Assembly (NCBI GenBank): GCA_030412945.1
Contig: JAUHJS010000001.1
Coordinates: forward strand, 310,001 to 374,000
Origin: Shiella aurantiaca
GTDB taxonomy: Bacteria; Bacteroidota; Bacteroidia; Cytophagales; Cyclobacteriaceae
DNA: 64,000 nucleotides
Reading direction: 5' to 3'
Shown one piece after another: positions 34,920-44,956 of the stretch (positions are counted from its first letter, which is position 1; the number at the start of each line of letters is the position of its first letter). A program made the translations under genes and the position numbers. The notes below the pieces were generated by a model, which made no database searches, had not been told where the DNA came from, and saw nothing but the letters and a program-made list of their open reading frames with translations.

Positions 34920-37900
34920 CTATCGGATAATATGAATGGTGCCTTTGTACCATTTCTCAGGGCGGGCCTTGTTCTGCAAATAATAGTAGTACATGCCATC
35001 ACTGGCATTGGAACCGTCCCACTCGCCTTTGTAATGGGCCGAACGATACACTTCCTGTCCCCATCGGTTGTACACTTCCAATGACCATTGCCCCGATTCT
35101 AAGCCCAATATCTGGAACGTAGGGTTATAGGCATCGCCATTGGGCGTGAAAGCATCAGGAATAAAATGTAGACTTCCCTGAACAAACAATTCCTTTTCGA
35201 ATTCCGCCACACAGCCCCATTCATTGGTGGCGCGCAAGGTGTAGGTCAAAGCACCTACCTCAGGAAATAGAGCCACAAGCGTATCACCTTCGCCTAGCTT
35301 TTCGCCCAACACGAACCACTCACGGTCAAAATCCATGGAGTCGGCAAGAGCTATAAATGTAACCGCTTCGCCCTCAAAAGGCATACTGGGAGAATATTCG
35401 CTATCGTCTATAGGTAAAGGGCGAACGGTAACCCTTTGCTCGTTGGGCACCACCACTTGGCAGCCTTTTTCATCTTCAAGAATAATAGAAGGAAGGAAAT
35501 CGCCCGCATTTGCATACAAATGGGAGATTGTACCCAGTTCTTCTTTCACCACATTCCCATCGCCAAAATCGGCATAGAAACCACTGGCGTTATCGCTAGT
35601 TACTTCAAAAAACACTTCATCGCCTAAACAATGCTCAATAGGCAAAGAGGCCACACCCACAGGACCACCCACAACAATCAGCTCTTCCAGTGCTTTGGTA
35701 TGTTCACATCCCGCTGCATCTACCACGGTAAGAGCAACTTGATAATTGCCCGGAATAGTAAATGCATGTGAGGGGCTTTCAATGTTCGATTGTCCACTAC
35801 TGCCAAAACTCCATTGCCATGAAGCAATATCGCCATCTGAATTATCTGTAAAATTGACAATCAAAGGAGGGCATTCTGCCGATAATTGAGATACCGAAAA
35901 CGAGGCTTGCGGTTGGGTAACCCTCATCGTTATTGTTTTCTCTTGGCTACAGCCCATATTATCTGAAGCAACAAGTCGTACTTGATACTCACCCGCCTCT
36001 TGATAGCGTACCTCAGGATTTTCAAGGGTAGAAACCTCCTCATTGCCTAAATCCCACTGAAAATCTGTGGCATGTAGGGTGGTATTGGTAAATATCACTC
36101 GTTCATCAATGCATACATTTGCCCGCGTTGGGCTGAACTCCGGAACGGGAACGGTAAAAGCAATCATTTCGGTTTTCACTTCACTACAATACAACCCTAC
36201 CTGATCGCTCACATTGAGTCTCACCTCATAGTTGCCGGGCTGTGTGTAAACATGCGTGGGATGTTGCTCTGAAGAGCTGGCGCCATCGCCAAAATCCCAT
36301 ATCCATTCTGCCAAAGCGGAAGAGGATGTGGTTTTATCGGTAAACTGTACTTCCAACTGGTCACAAGTACTTTGCTTGATCGATGAAAAATCAATGTCCA
36401 GATCAACCACCTCTACGGGGATATTTACCTGTTGAAAGCAATTGTACACATCGCGTAACTCTACCTGCACCATATATTTGCCCGGATTGGGGTATACATA
36501 CGACATATTTATACTGTCGAACGTAGCACCATTACCCATGCGCCAAATGTATCGCTGCACGTTTTCAGAGGCATTATTGAACCGAATACGCGTTCCTAAA
36601 CACACCCTTTCTTCCTGAATCGATATATTTGGAGTCATCACAAAAGCCAACACTGTGGATTTTTTCTCTATCACACAGCCTGTTTCAGAGTTATTGCCAA
36701 TAAGGCTAACCGTAAAATTCCCAGGACGATCATAGGTATGCTGGGCATGAAAGCCCTGTGCCTGATTCCCATCCCCGAAGTCCCAAAACCATTCGGTATC
36801 TGCCTTATCTATTCCTAAATTGGTAAAATGAAAGGTATAGGGCTGGCTAAGATCGCATTCTTTTCGAGCAGAAAAATCCACGTATGATTCTTTCACTATC
36901 ACCGTATCTTTAAATACCTCATCCGACCAACAACCATTCTTTCCGGCCTTCATCTGAATGTAATAAGTGCCGGGTTTATTGTAGGAATACTCAAAAGAAG
37001 GAAGGTTAATAAAAGCACCATCACCTATATCCCAACACCATGAGGTGGCATCTCCTCCCGATTCTTCAAAGGTGATAGGTTCCTTAGTACATACCGATTT
37101 TGTACTTAAACTAGCTTGTATTGTGGGTGGCTCATCCCCTACCAAAGCTTTTGTCGTAACAGAATGGGTGCATCCTTCCTCAGTAGTAACGGTTAATCTT
37201 ACTGTATAGCTACCAGGTTGAGTGAAAATATGTACAGGATTTTGTTCGGTAGATGAACTGCCGTCACCAAAATCCCATACGGAGGTATAGTTGCTAACAG
37301 CATTCGTACTATTGACAAACTGAACTTGATAAGGCGCACAGCCTTGAAGCAATAAGTCACTAGGACACCTAGCTTTCTCATTAGGAAAAAAACCTGCAAT
37401 AGGATTGCCCATCACCTGTAGGTCTTGTATCAAAGAATCTAAACAGCCTTGAGGATTAGTGGCATACAGCTTAATTTTATAGGTTCCACTTCTAGGGAAT
37501 ACTATTGTAGGGTTTTCCTCTTCACTTTCTTCAAAGTCTCCAAAATGCCATTTCAGACTAGTATAATTGGTAGAAGTGTTGATAAATTCAATGGTATTAT
37601 CACAAAAACGGTTGATATCGAAACTAATGGCCGCATTCGGCACTACTTCGATTGCTTGAGACACAAAGGCTGTACAACCATCGGCCAACCATACCTCAAG
37701 ACTGAGTGTGTACTCTCCAGATTGGGGGTAAGAAAATTCTACTTCTTCATCAGCAAGAGTTCTTCCATCACCCAATTGCCACTCACGTGATACTACCTCT
37801 CCAGTGGTTCTATCTATACCTGAGAGTTTTTCCCCCACACACAGTATAGTTTTTGAAATTTCCCAATCCGCCAGAAGCCTATCTTTTACTGTAATAATGG

Positions 37901-38708
37901 TTTGTGTCTCTTGTATACATCCTTGTGAATCTTTTACCTGTAGTTGCACTTGGTAACTTCCAGCTTCGCTATATATATGGCTTGGTGATTCTTCAGTGCT
38001 TTGCCCCCCATCACCAAAATCCCACGTATAGTTTAAGGTTCCATTACCACTAGATTGGTTAGAAAAATTTACCGTAGCAGGTACCTGACAGAAGGAGTTT
38101 TGATCTGCTGTAAACTTAGCATCTGGCCTATTTACAGTTATGAGGCTGTTTTTTGTTACAATTCCCGTACAACCTGCCGAGTTAGTAACTTGCAAGGTAA
38201 CATGGTAAACGCCCGGCAATTGATACACATGCGTAGGGTTAGGTTCCGTACTAATGTTACCATCTCCAAAAATCCATTCCCTTAATTCAATGCTTCCTTG
38301 ACCCGAAGTACTTTTATCGGTAAACTTAACCTCCAAGGGGCCGCAACCACCCGTAGAATTGGACTCAAAACTAGCTGTAGGCGAACCACTTACTACAATA
38401 AAATCTTTTTTTTCGGTTTTTTTCTCGCCCGAAGCCGTTTGAATAGTGAGTGTTACCGTATACGAACCCGGTTGGGTATAAATGGCACTAGGATTTTGCA
38501 AAGTTGAAGAATTCCCATTCCCGAAAGTCCACAGCCAAGAAATTACCCCTGCCCCCGACTGGTCGCTAAAGTTAACGGGAAGCGGCACACAGCCAGTATT
38601 TTTATCTGCCGTAAAATTGGGCGTTTGAGCAAACGAAGAAATAATTAGGGAAAAGAAGATAGCAAACAGGATTGTTTGTCTACAAATAAAAACACCCTTA
38701 CGATTCAT
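34920..38708 (-). CDS. PKD-repeat surface protein with T9SS type B (gliding-motility) C-terminal domain
   Basis: A secreted protein of 1262 residues. After a signal peptide (FSLIISSFAQ) come about 14 PKD-like beta-sandwich repeats of roughly 80 residues, many with the WDFGDG core (examples near YTWDFGDGGQSTEESPSHIY and SVWDFGDGSSSTEQNPVHIF), some degenerate (FGNGN, LGNEE). The C-terminus (about 1180-1262; FIPDAFTPNGDAYNPTFQIL, VYNRWGQEVYRS, GTIHIIR) is the CHU_C/type B sorting domain for T9SS export and surface attachment or release. Likely an adhesin or matrix protein. A TATATTTG box lies 35 bp upstream on its strand. Confidence 0.93.
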   Translation of the reverse strand: MNRKGVFICRQTILFAIFFSLIISSFAQTPNFTADKNTGCVPLPVNFSDQSGAGVISWLWTFGNGNSSTLQNPSAIYTQPGSYTVTLTIQTASGEKKTEKKDFIVVSGSPTASFESNSTGGCGPLEVKFTDKSTSGQGSIELREWIFGDGNISTEPNPTHVYQLPGVYHVTLQVTNSAGCTGIVTKNSLITVNRPDAKFTADQNSFCQVPATVNFSNQSSGNGTLNYTWDFGDGGQSTEESPSHIYSEAGSYQVQLQVKDSQGCIQETQTIITVKDRLLADWEISKTILCVGEKLSGIDRTTGEVVSREWQLGDGRTLADEEVEFSYPQSGEYTLSLEVWLADGCTAFVSQAIEVVPNAAISFDINRFCDNTIEFINTSTNYTSLKWHFGDFEESEEENPTIVFPRSGTYKIKLYATNPQGCLDSLIQDLQVMGNPIAGFFPNEKARCPSDLLLQGCAPYQVQFVNSTNAVSNYTSVWDFGDGSSSTEQNPVHIFTQPGSYTVRLTVTTEEGCTHSVTTKALVGDEPPTIQASLSTKSVCTKEPITFEESGGDATSWCWDIGDGAFINLPSFEYSYNKPGTYYIQMKAGKNGCWSDEVFKDTVIVKESYVDFSARKECDLSQPYTFHFTNLGIDKADTEWFWDFGDGNQAQGFHAQHTYDRPGNFTVSLIGNNSETGCVIEKKSTVLAFVMTPNISIQEERVCLGTRIRFNNASENVQRYIWRMGNGATFDSINMSYVYPNPGKYMVQVELRDVYNCFQQVNIPVEVVDLDIDFSSIKQSTCDQLEVQFTDKTTSSSALAEWIWDFGDGASSSEQHPTHVYTQPGNYEVRLNVSDQVGLYCSEVKTEMIAFTVPVPEFSPTRANVCIDERVIFTNTTLHATDFQWDLGNEEVSTLENPEVRYQEAGEYQVRLVASDNMGCSQEKTITMRVTQPQASFSVSQLSAECPPLIVNFTDNSDGDIASWQWSFGSSGQSNIESPSHAFTIPGNYQVALTVVDAAGCEHTKALEELIVVGGPVGVASLPIEHCLGDEVFFEVTSDNASGFYADFGDGNVVKEELGTISHLYANAGDFLPSIILEDEKGCQVVVPNEQRVTVRPLPIDDSEYSPSMPFEGEAVTFIALADSMDFDREWFVLGEKLGEGDTLVALFPEVGALTYTLRATNEWGCVAEFEKELFVQGSLHFIPDAFTPNGDAYNPTFQILGLESGQWSLEVYNRWGQEVYRSAHYKGEWDGSNASDGMYYYYLQNKARPEKWYKGTIHIIR

Positions 38709-38742
38709 AGTTATTCTACAAATTGATTAATGGGGGTGAATA

Positions 38743-38750
38743 CAAATATA
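38743..38750 (-). promoter_or_regulatory. -7 promoter box (TATATTTG on minus strand)
   Basis: CAAATATA on the plus strand is an exact TAnnTTTG box for the PKD-repeat gene, 34 bp before its start codon. Confidence 0.5.
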
Positions 38751-38806
38751 AAGTTTGTTAACTAAAAATAAATAATCGTTCAAATAAAATACACTCAATA
38801 TTTTTT

Positions 38807-39178
38807 TCAATTAGTATCGCGAACAAATCGAGTAATAATCGATTCCTCCTGAGAACTACTGCCTTTAAAAGCTTTAGATACATTCTGTAATATCCGAACA
38901 AAGGAGTTGCGCATGGCCGGAGTAAATGCCGACTTGTTTTGACTGATTTCATAAAGGGCCTCTTTGTAGGCTTGCTCTACAGTAGGCTTTCGCTTTTCAT
39001 CCAAGATCTCAAACCTACTGGCTGCGGCCCAGCCGTTTTGTTCGCCCAATTCATCAATAATGATCTGAATAAAAGCCTTGCGTTCTTCATCTTGCAAATG
39101 GCCATCGGTAATGGCGAGGCTATAGGCCAAGGTGGCAATGGCGCGGTATAAATCTCGGGTTTGAAACTTTGGATCCAT
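38807..39178 (-). CDS. TerB-like small helical protein
   Basis: A protein of 123 residues, all helical, resembling the TerB tellurite-resistance fold: IATLAYSLAITDGHLQDEERKAF is the characteristic acidic DG-containing first motif. It follows menD by 11 bp on the minus strand. Function unknown; a second TerB-like gene lies at 61147-61518. Confidence 0.75.
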   Translation of the reverse strand: MDPKFQTRDLYRAIATLAYSLAITDGHLQDEERKAFIQIIIDELGEQNGWAAASRFEILDEKRKPTVEQAYKEALYEISQNKSAFTPAMRNSFVRILQNVSKAFKGSSSQEESIITRFVRDTN

Positions 39179-39189
39179 AGCATTACAAT

Positions 39190-40881
39190 TTAGCGGTTTA
39201 TTTCAGCAAGCGCTTGCTGCATTTGTTTCTTAAACTCCTGAAATATAGCTTTATTTTGCTTTTTATCCGTCACTACTTCAATAATTTGCCCTTTTCCACT
39301 TTGCATAAAACTTACAATCGCCTCTTGCACTTCAGTCATTTGCTGACAGCGCACATAGCCGAGCTTAAACTCCTGAGCCAATGATTCGGCATTCAAAGCC
39401 TGATTAGTCTCGAAAAACTCTTCTAATTCGGGTTGTTGCGATGGGCCGTCAATCAAGCCAAAAATACCTCCGGCATGATTGTTCAATACCAGCACACAGA
39501 GCTTATCCATAGGACAATTATGCCAAAAGGCGTTTCTATCATAGAAAAAAGCCATATCTCCGGTAATCAGCAAAGTAGGAACTTTTGAAGCCCAAACAGA
39601 GCCCAATGCGGTACTGTTGCTGCCATCTATCCCACTGGTTCCTCTGTTGGCAAATACCCGCACACTCTTCTTTCTGTTGCCTACAAAATTGGCGTACCGA
39701 ACCGCCATGCTATTGGCAAGGTGCAGATTTCCCGATTCAAAAGTCTGCATAGCCGTATAAATGGCTGCCCACTCTCCGCTGCTCTGCTTTTCAAAAAAAG
39801 CTGCATTTTGGTTAATGGCCATCTTTTCCAGTTTCTTCCACTGCTGAGCAAACGCTGCATCCCCTTGGCTGCTTTTGGCCACTAGTTCGGGGAGAAAAAG
39901 CCTTTCGTCAGTTCTTAGTACTTGCGTAAGCGTTTGGAAAGGATCGGCAATTGCCCCTTCTGCAGCCACGTGCCAATGATGTGTGGGCTTATGCTTGCGC
40001 AAGAAAAGCTTTAGATTTTTAGAGATAATGGATTTACCCATGGTTATGAGCAAATCGGGTCGTAGGTTTTCTGTATTAGTTGTATGGGGTAAAAAACTAT
40101 CAGAATGAAGTATGGCCTCCTTATTGGTACAATTCCCAATTACATCACTCACTACTAACCAGCCCTTTTGGCTCAACTCATTGATATAACTATCGAGCTC
40201 CCACTCATCTTGCTGCCCAATTAAGAGCATTTTTCGCGGACTGTCTTGCATTACATGAGTTAATTCAGCCCATTGCGCCTCATTTAATTGCTTTTGCCCT
40301 CCTATCTCTTTCCTGACCCTAAGGTTTTTAGAATAGGCAAACACTTCACCCGCTTGAGGATAAAATGGCTCGCGAATAGGCACATTGATATGCACCGGCC
40401 CTTGAGGATAACTGATGGCTTGATGAAATGAATCGCTCACTATTCTCTGCACATGCCATACCTCATCGGGATGCTGATAACTGGCTGGCAATTGCATACT
40501 TGATTTCACATGCTGCCCAAAAATCTGCTGCTGCTGTATGGTTTGTCCGTCCCACTGCCCTATCCACTCCGGTGGCCTATCCGCGGTAAGTACTAGCAAT
40601 GGCACCTGCTGATAATAGGCTTCAGCCACCGCGGGAGCAAAATTATAAACAGCAGTTCCTGAAGTACAAATAAGCACGGTAGGCACCTTATGTACTTGCG
40701 CCATACCCAAAGCCATAAAGGCTGCGGCACGCTCGTCACTGATTACTTTGGGACGAAAAGCCGGATGGCGCACAAATGCCAAGGTAAGCAAGGCACTCCG
40801 CGAACCAGGACTCACCACCACCTCTTTCACCCCTAATTGGGCACAAATCTCCGCTATATCAATAATGGGTTGCAAAATCAT
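39190..40881 (-). CDS. menD: 2-succinyl-5-enolpyruvyl-6-hydroxy-3-cyclohexene-1-carboxylate synthase
   Basis: TPP-dependent enzyme joining isochorismate and 2-oxoglutarate in menaquinone synthesis. About 563 residues from ATG 40881; a GTG 15 bp upstream is less likely. MenD motifs: VVVSPGSRSALLTLAF, SDERAAAFMALGMA, ICTSGTAVYNFAPAVAEAYY, TADRPPEWIGQWDGQTIQQQ, and the C-terminal TPP site NRGTSGIDGSNSTALGSV plus LVLNNHAGGIFGL. It implies a menaquinone respiratory chain. It starts a minus-strand run continuing with the TerB-like gene. Confidence 0.96.
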   Translation of the reverse strand: MILQPIIDIAEICAQLGVKEVVVSPGSRSALLTLAFVRHPAFRPKVISDERAAAFMALGMAQVHKVPTVLICTSGTAVYNFAPAVAEAYYQQVPLLVLTADRPPEWIGQWDGQTIQQQQIFGQHVKSSMQLPASYQHPDEVWHVQRIVSDSFHQAISYPQGPVHINVPIREPFYPQAGEVFAYSKNLRVRKEIGGQKQLNEAQWAELTHVMQDSPRKMLLIGQQDEWELDSYINELSQKGWLVVSDVIGNCTNKEAILHSDSFLPHTTNTENLRPDLLITMGKSIISKNLKLFLRKHKPTHHWHVAAEGAIADPFQTLTQVLRTDERLFLPELVAKSSQGDAAFAQQWKKLEKMAINQNAAFFEKQSSGEWAAIYTAMQTFESGNLHLANSMAVRYANFVGNRKKSVRVFANRGTSGIDGSNSTALGSVWASKVPTLLITGDMAFFYDRNAFWHNCPMDKLCVLVLNNHAGGIFGLIDGPSQQPELEEFFETNQALNAESLAQEFKLGYVRCQQMTEVQEAIVSFMQSGKGQIIEVVTDKKQNKAIFQEFKKQMQQALAEINR

Positions 40882-40997
40882 ACATGCAAGATACACCCCT
40901 TCAGACTTTCCCTACCCATCTGTAGTAAAAATTTGCATCATCATCCTTGCCATGCACTTCGACAGGCTACTTTGTTTTCTCCTTGTAAAACCATAAG

Positions 40998-41012
40998 TTA
41001 GGGCCAACCTAA
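40998..41012. promoter_or_regulatory. TTAGG-N5-CCTAA inverted repeat at the carotenoid oxygenase start
   Basis: TTAGGGCCAACCTAA has 5-bp perfect arms and ends on the first possible start codon. The arms resemble half sites of iron-regulator boxes (TTAGG...CCTAA). A bound protein could block the 5' end. The site is short, so chance is not excluded. Confidence 0.3.
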
Positions 41013-43192
41013 TGCCTACCATGAAAAAACCCTTTACTTCGTCTGCCCGCAAAGAGGTGGACATTACCCTCGATGTGCTCGAAGGCCAAATCCCTAGCGA
41101 TATTTACGGCCACGTATTTTTCCAATCGCCTTGTGGCACGGTAAACAATGCTTTGCCTATACAACGCTATCATCCTGATGGACAAATTAATAAAGAATAC
41201 GGTGGCCCTGTGTTCAATGGCGATGGTATGATACTACGCTTCGATATGGATGAGCCGGGGAAAATCAAGCTCAAATCGCGCATTTTAAAAACGCCCTGCT
41301 ACCATGCCGATGAGGCTACGCGATACGGTACCGAATGGCACGAAGACAAATGGGGCTTCAACTCTCTGGGAATTGCCCGTACTTCGCTGAAGCTAGGCTC
41401 TCGCAATCAGGTAAATACCGCTGTAACGCCCTTTAAATTCCCGGGAGATAAATACCATCGCATGACGGCCAATTTCGATATGGGGCGCCCCTATGAGATG
41501 GACGTAAAAGAACTGGCGCTAAAAACGCCTATCGGTGCCAATACCGAATGGCATATTGGGGTACCAAAATTCATGAACTACCCGTTTCCATTGGTACAAA
41601 CCACCGCTCACTCCAGCTTCGATCCTGAAACGGGGGAATATTTCACCGTCAACTTTGTGAAAACCATGCGCACTATGTTTTTCAGCAAAAACTCCGTGTC
41701 GGCCATTGAAGAAATGGAAGAGTACGTGGAGCGCGAACTGGAAGACTTGGTGGTGAAAGCGCGTCAGGACGTGATGAGCAAAGAGCGGCTGGGCAAGAAA
41801 GCTTTGGCCATACTGAATAAACCCAAGCAGGTGGCCATTAAAAAGCTTCCTTGGTGGAAGCGCCCTATTGTATGGGTAATGAATGAGATTAGCGAAATAT
41901 TCCAACGGGTTTCGGGCATGGTCAACGTGGTGTATTTACTGCGCTGGACCGGCTCAGGAAAACTCAACAAATGGAAAATCATTGACCACAAAACCAAAAA
42001 GCCCATCAAAATCGTGCAATGTATGCACCAAACGGGCTTTAGCAAAGATTACATCGTGCTTATTGATAGCTCTTTTAAGTTTGCGGTGGATATTATGCTT
42101 ACCAACCCTTTCCCTTATAACCCTACCATCGATCAGTTTTTAAGGGAAATAACCGCCAAAGTAACTGAACCGCGCACCACCAGCTTTGTCATCCGCAGAA
42201 GCGAGCTCGACCCTAGCAAGGACAGCGTAGAGGCGCGTGAGTTTATCATTCCATTGGAAACGGTACATTTCTCCTTAGACTATGAAAACCCCGATGGTGT
42301 CATTACCATGCATGCCGCCCACAATACCGCCTCCTGTGCGGCCGAATGGGTTCGCCCTTATGATGATTTGGCCATTGATACCGATGAGCCCATACATCCC
42401 AATACAGTAGGCTTGATGACCTGCGGACAAATGGACATAGGTCGTATAGGAAAAATTAGAATTGATGGCCCCAAAGGGGAAATTATTCAGCAAGAAGAAA
42501 TAGCAGCCGAAGGCTTTTTGCCTAATGGCGAGATAGGCGCCCATACCTGGGCCATTGGCTTGCATACCTATAACCACATCATATCTCCTGATAAAAATGT
42601 GGATAAGGTAAAACAGATTTTCTGGCAATCGTACGGGCTCGATCCGCGCATCTTGACCAAGTTTATCATGAACCTGTACTTGGAGTATGACAATAGAATT
42701 ATTCCGGTACAGAAGATTATAGAATACACCAAGAAAGGCATCCCCTTTGCCTTGGTTCGCCAAAATACCGGCACCATGCAACTAGAAGATTTTCATTTGT
42801 TTAAGATGAATGAAAACTTAAGAAGCTTACAATTTATCCCCAGAAAATCGGAATCAAGCAATGAATTAGACGATTCGGTGAATGGATACATTTTCTGCAC
42901 CATGGTGAACGGCCCTGAAGATATGAAGGCAGATGAATACAGCCGTGAAGTTTGGATTTTTGACGCGGCCAACCTTGCCCAAGGTCCTCTGTGTAAACTG
43001 AGCCATCCCGATATGGATTTTGCTTTCACTATCCATTCTACATGGCTTCCTGAGGTAGAATCCAGTGAAACCGATTACAATATTCCGGTCAAGCAAGATT
43101 ATCAACCCCTCATCGACAACATCAATAACCCCTTCAAAAGAAAAAAGGTGCAGGAAATATTCGATAATTACGTTTATCCTCACTATAATTAG
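41012..43192 (+). CDS. Carotenoid oxygenase (RPE65/CCO family) with internal insertion
   Basis: A non-heme iron dioxygenase of 726 residues, well over the usual 480-550. Four iron-ligand histidines can be placed: His200 (TAHSSFDPETGEY), His339 (QCMHQTGFSKDYIVL), His419 (TVHFSLDYENPDG) and His675 (FTIHSTWLPE). A charged, mostly helical insert of about 80 residues (222-302; EEMEEYVERELEDLVVKARQ) and a tryptophan-rich basic stretch (KKLPWWKRPIVWVM) interrupt the propeller and could sit on the membrane. It may cleave carotenoids or a related double bond. An ATG at 41021 is an alternative start. It is alone in its transcription unit. Confidence 0.87.
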   Translation: MPTMKKPFTSSARKEVDITLDVLEGQIPSDIYGHVFFQSPCGTVNNALPIQRYHPDGQINKEYGGPVFNGDGMILRFDMDEPGKIKLKSRILKTPCYHADEATRYGTEWHEDKWGFNSLGIARTSLKLGSRNQVNTAVTPFKFPGDKYHRMTANFDMGRPYEMDVKELALKTPIGANTEWHIGVPKFMNYPFPLVQTTAHSSFDPETGEYFTVNFVKTMRTMFFSKNSVSAIEEMEEYVERELEDLVVKARQDVMSKERLGKKALAILNKPKQVAIKKLPWWKRPIVWVMNEISEIFQRVSGMVNVVYLLRWTGSGKLNKWKIIDHKTKKPIKIVQCMHQTGFSKDYIVLIDSSFKFAVDIMLTNPFPYNPTIDQFLREITAKVTEPRTTSFVIRRSELDPSKDSVEAREFIIPLETVHFSLDYENPDGVITMHAAHNTASCAAEWVRPYDDLAIDTDEPIHPNTVGLMTCGQMDIGRIGKIRIDGPKGEIIQQEEIAAEGFLPNGEIGAHTWAIGLHTYNHIISPDKNVDKVKQIFWQSYGLDPRILTKFIMNLYLEYDNRIIPVQKIIEYTKKGIPFALVRQNTGTMQLEDFHLFKMNENLRSLQFIPRKSESSNELDDSVNGYIFCTMVNGPEDMKADEYSREVWIFDAANLAQGPLCKLSHPDMDFAFTIHSTWLPEVESSETDYNIPVKQDYQPLIDNINNPFKRKKVQEIFDNYVYPHYN

Positions 43193-43194
43193 TA

Positions 43195-43233
43195 TAAGAT
43201 TGTGGACGGAAACTTCCACAATCTTACCTTTTA
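43195..43233 (+). terminator. Terminator after the carotenoid oxygenase
   Basis: A 12-bp stem (TAAGATTGTGGA with TCCACAATCTTA) around an eight-base loop, followed by CCTTTTAT. Confidence 0.7.
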
Positions 43234-43339
43234 TCAAAGGATTAATAGAACATTTCAAATAATCGTTCAAAAATCCGCTTTACAATAGAAAGGGTATTAA
43301 TTAAAGGGAGTAATTTCAAGAACTGATTCCCCGCTTTTG

Positions 43340-44956
43340 ATGGATATTATAAACTTAAAAATTGAACAAGAAATCTACCGGAGCAATACTACCCAGATTG
43401 TTCAAGGTTTTGACCCTGTCAGCCAGAAGAAGATTATTGTCAAATCGGCCGAGCTGTCGAGTATTAAATCCCATTCCATCCGAAGCGAATACCAAGTAAC
43501 CGAGAAGCTGAATATTGGGGGCTTGCCCAAATCCATTTCCCTTAGTCAACATGACAACCGTGTGGTGTATATACGGGAGTTTTACGAAGGCCATAATTTG
43601 GGTCAGTATATGGACTTATACCAGCCCGACATCACCCAATCGCTCAAAATAGCCCTTCAATTAGCCCATACATTGGGCTTAATTCATGAAAAGGGAGTTA
43701 TCCATAAAGATATCTGCCCCGATAATATACTGGTAGATTTGACAGGAACTCGTCCGATTATTATCGATTTCGACCAAGCCACCAAGTACAAAATCAACGA
43801 ATCGCAGGTAAAAGAGGCCAAGCACATGCAAGGCCGCTTACTGTTTATTTCTCCGGAGCAAACCGGACGTACCAATAAATCGCTCGACTACCGTACCGAT
43901 TTATATTCACTGGGAGCCACTTTCTATTACCTTTTCTCTGGCAAATACCCTTTCTTTAGCGAGGATCCCCTGGAACTGATTCATGCACATATTGCTAAAT
44001 CACCTGAGGCACCCTCGGTATTTAATCCGGCCATCCCCGAAGTGCTCGATAGGATTATCTTAAAACTCCTTGCCAAAAACGTGGAGGATCGCTACCAATC
44101 GGCCTTTGGCTTGCGACACGATTTAGAAAAAGTATCACTCCTGATAGAACTCAATCGGGTGGAACTTTTCCAACTGGGAGAAAAAGACTATTCAGGAAAA
44201 TTCAGTGTAACAGAAAAAACCTTTGGCCGCGAACAAGAAATCCGTCAACTCAACGAGGCCTTAGAAGAAGTCAGACAACAGAAAAAAGTACTGGTTCATA
44301 TTTCTGGCGAAAGCGGTGTGGGTAAAACCGCTTTGGTGAAGGGGTTTCTCTCCAAGGTAGATGTACGCAATACGGTGCTTCTTTCAGCAGAATTTAAGCA
44401 AAACCAACGCAATGTTCCTTTCTCGGGTTGGACACGTATATTTGATGGTTTGGTTGATCATATCCTGACTTTAAGTTCCGAAGAAATTGAATTCTGGAAA
44501 GGGAAAATACTGGCGGCTGTGGGAGAAGCAGGCTACATGCTCACCGAGCTATCGCCCAAGCTACAATGGATTATTGGCGAGCAAAGCGAAAGCTTGGATA
44601 CTGACTCAAAAGAGGCTCAAAACAGGCTTTATTACGTTTCAAAAAGCTTTCTTCAAGTATTTGTAAGTGAATATCCGGGCATCATCATCTTTTTTGATGA
44701 TATCCAATGGGCCGATCAACCTTCCATAGACCTGTTGCATAATGTTTGTCAGGATGAGCAGCTAAAAAGCGTTTTATTCATCGTTTCGGAAGCCATAAGT
44801 ACCGAACCGCATCCCAAAATGCTTCCGCCATTCCAAGTAGCTCCATCCAGCGCTTATTTACAAAGCAAGTCGATTCAGGTATTGAATCTACACAAAGGGT
44901 TTGTGCGCAATATCATTGCCGATTCATTCCCCGGCAAGGAAGAGGATCGATCATGA
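43340..44956 (+). CDS. Protein kinase-like and AAA ATPase sensor protein, N-terminal part (frameshifted)
   Basis: The first part of what should be a single protein of about 1759 residues. Starting at ATG 43340 rather than the TTG at 43337. It has a Ser/Thr kinase-like domain (about 10-265) with HKDICPDN as catalytic loop; the usual DFG reads DFD. A following predicted AAA/STAND ATPase (about 285-539) has Walker A GESGVGKTAL and Walker B IIIFFDDIQWADQPS. The frame ends at 44956, but sequence homology (GFVRNIIADSFPGKEE then IDHEAVSEIIHEKTKGNPYF) continues in the +1 frame, so a single-base insertion near 44940-44950 breaks the gene. In the family this is a one-protein signalling hub. Confidence 0.8.
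   Translation: MDIINLKIEQEIYRSNTTQIVQGFDPVSQKKIIVKSAELSSIKSHSIRSEYQVTEKLNIGGLPKSISLSQHDNRVVYIREFYEGHNLGQYMDLYQPDITQSLKIALQLAHTLGLIHEKGVIHKDICPDNILVDLTGTRPIIIDFDQATKYKINESQVKEAKHMQGRLLFISPEQTGRTNKSLDYRTDLYSLGATFYYLFSGKYPFFSEDPLELIHAHIAKSPEAPSVFNPAIPEVLDRIILKLLAKNVEDRYQSAFGLRHDLEKVSLLIELNRVELFQLGEKDYSGKFSVTEKTFGREQEIRQLNEALEEVRQQKKVLVHISGESGVGKTALVKGFLSKVDVRNTVLLSAEFKQNQRNVPFSGWTRIFDGLVDHILTLSSEEIEFWKGKILAAVGEAGYMLTELSPKLQWIIGEQSESLDTDSKEAQNRLYYVSKSFLQVFVSEYPGIIIFFDDIQWADQPSIDLLHNVCQDEQLKSVLFIVSEAISTEPHPKMLPPFQVAPSSAYLQSKSIQVLNLHKGFVRNIIADSFPGKEEDRS

Noticed and set aside
34860-35084. Plus-strand frame of 74 codons at the end of the PKD gene
   Set aside because: Shadow of the minus-strand PKD protein; no independent coding features.
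34920-38708. PKD repeats as recombining DNA repeats or a CRISPR-like array
   Set aside because: Repeats are conserved only at the protein level (about 80 residues each) with divergent DNA; there is no spacer pattern.
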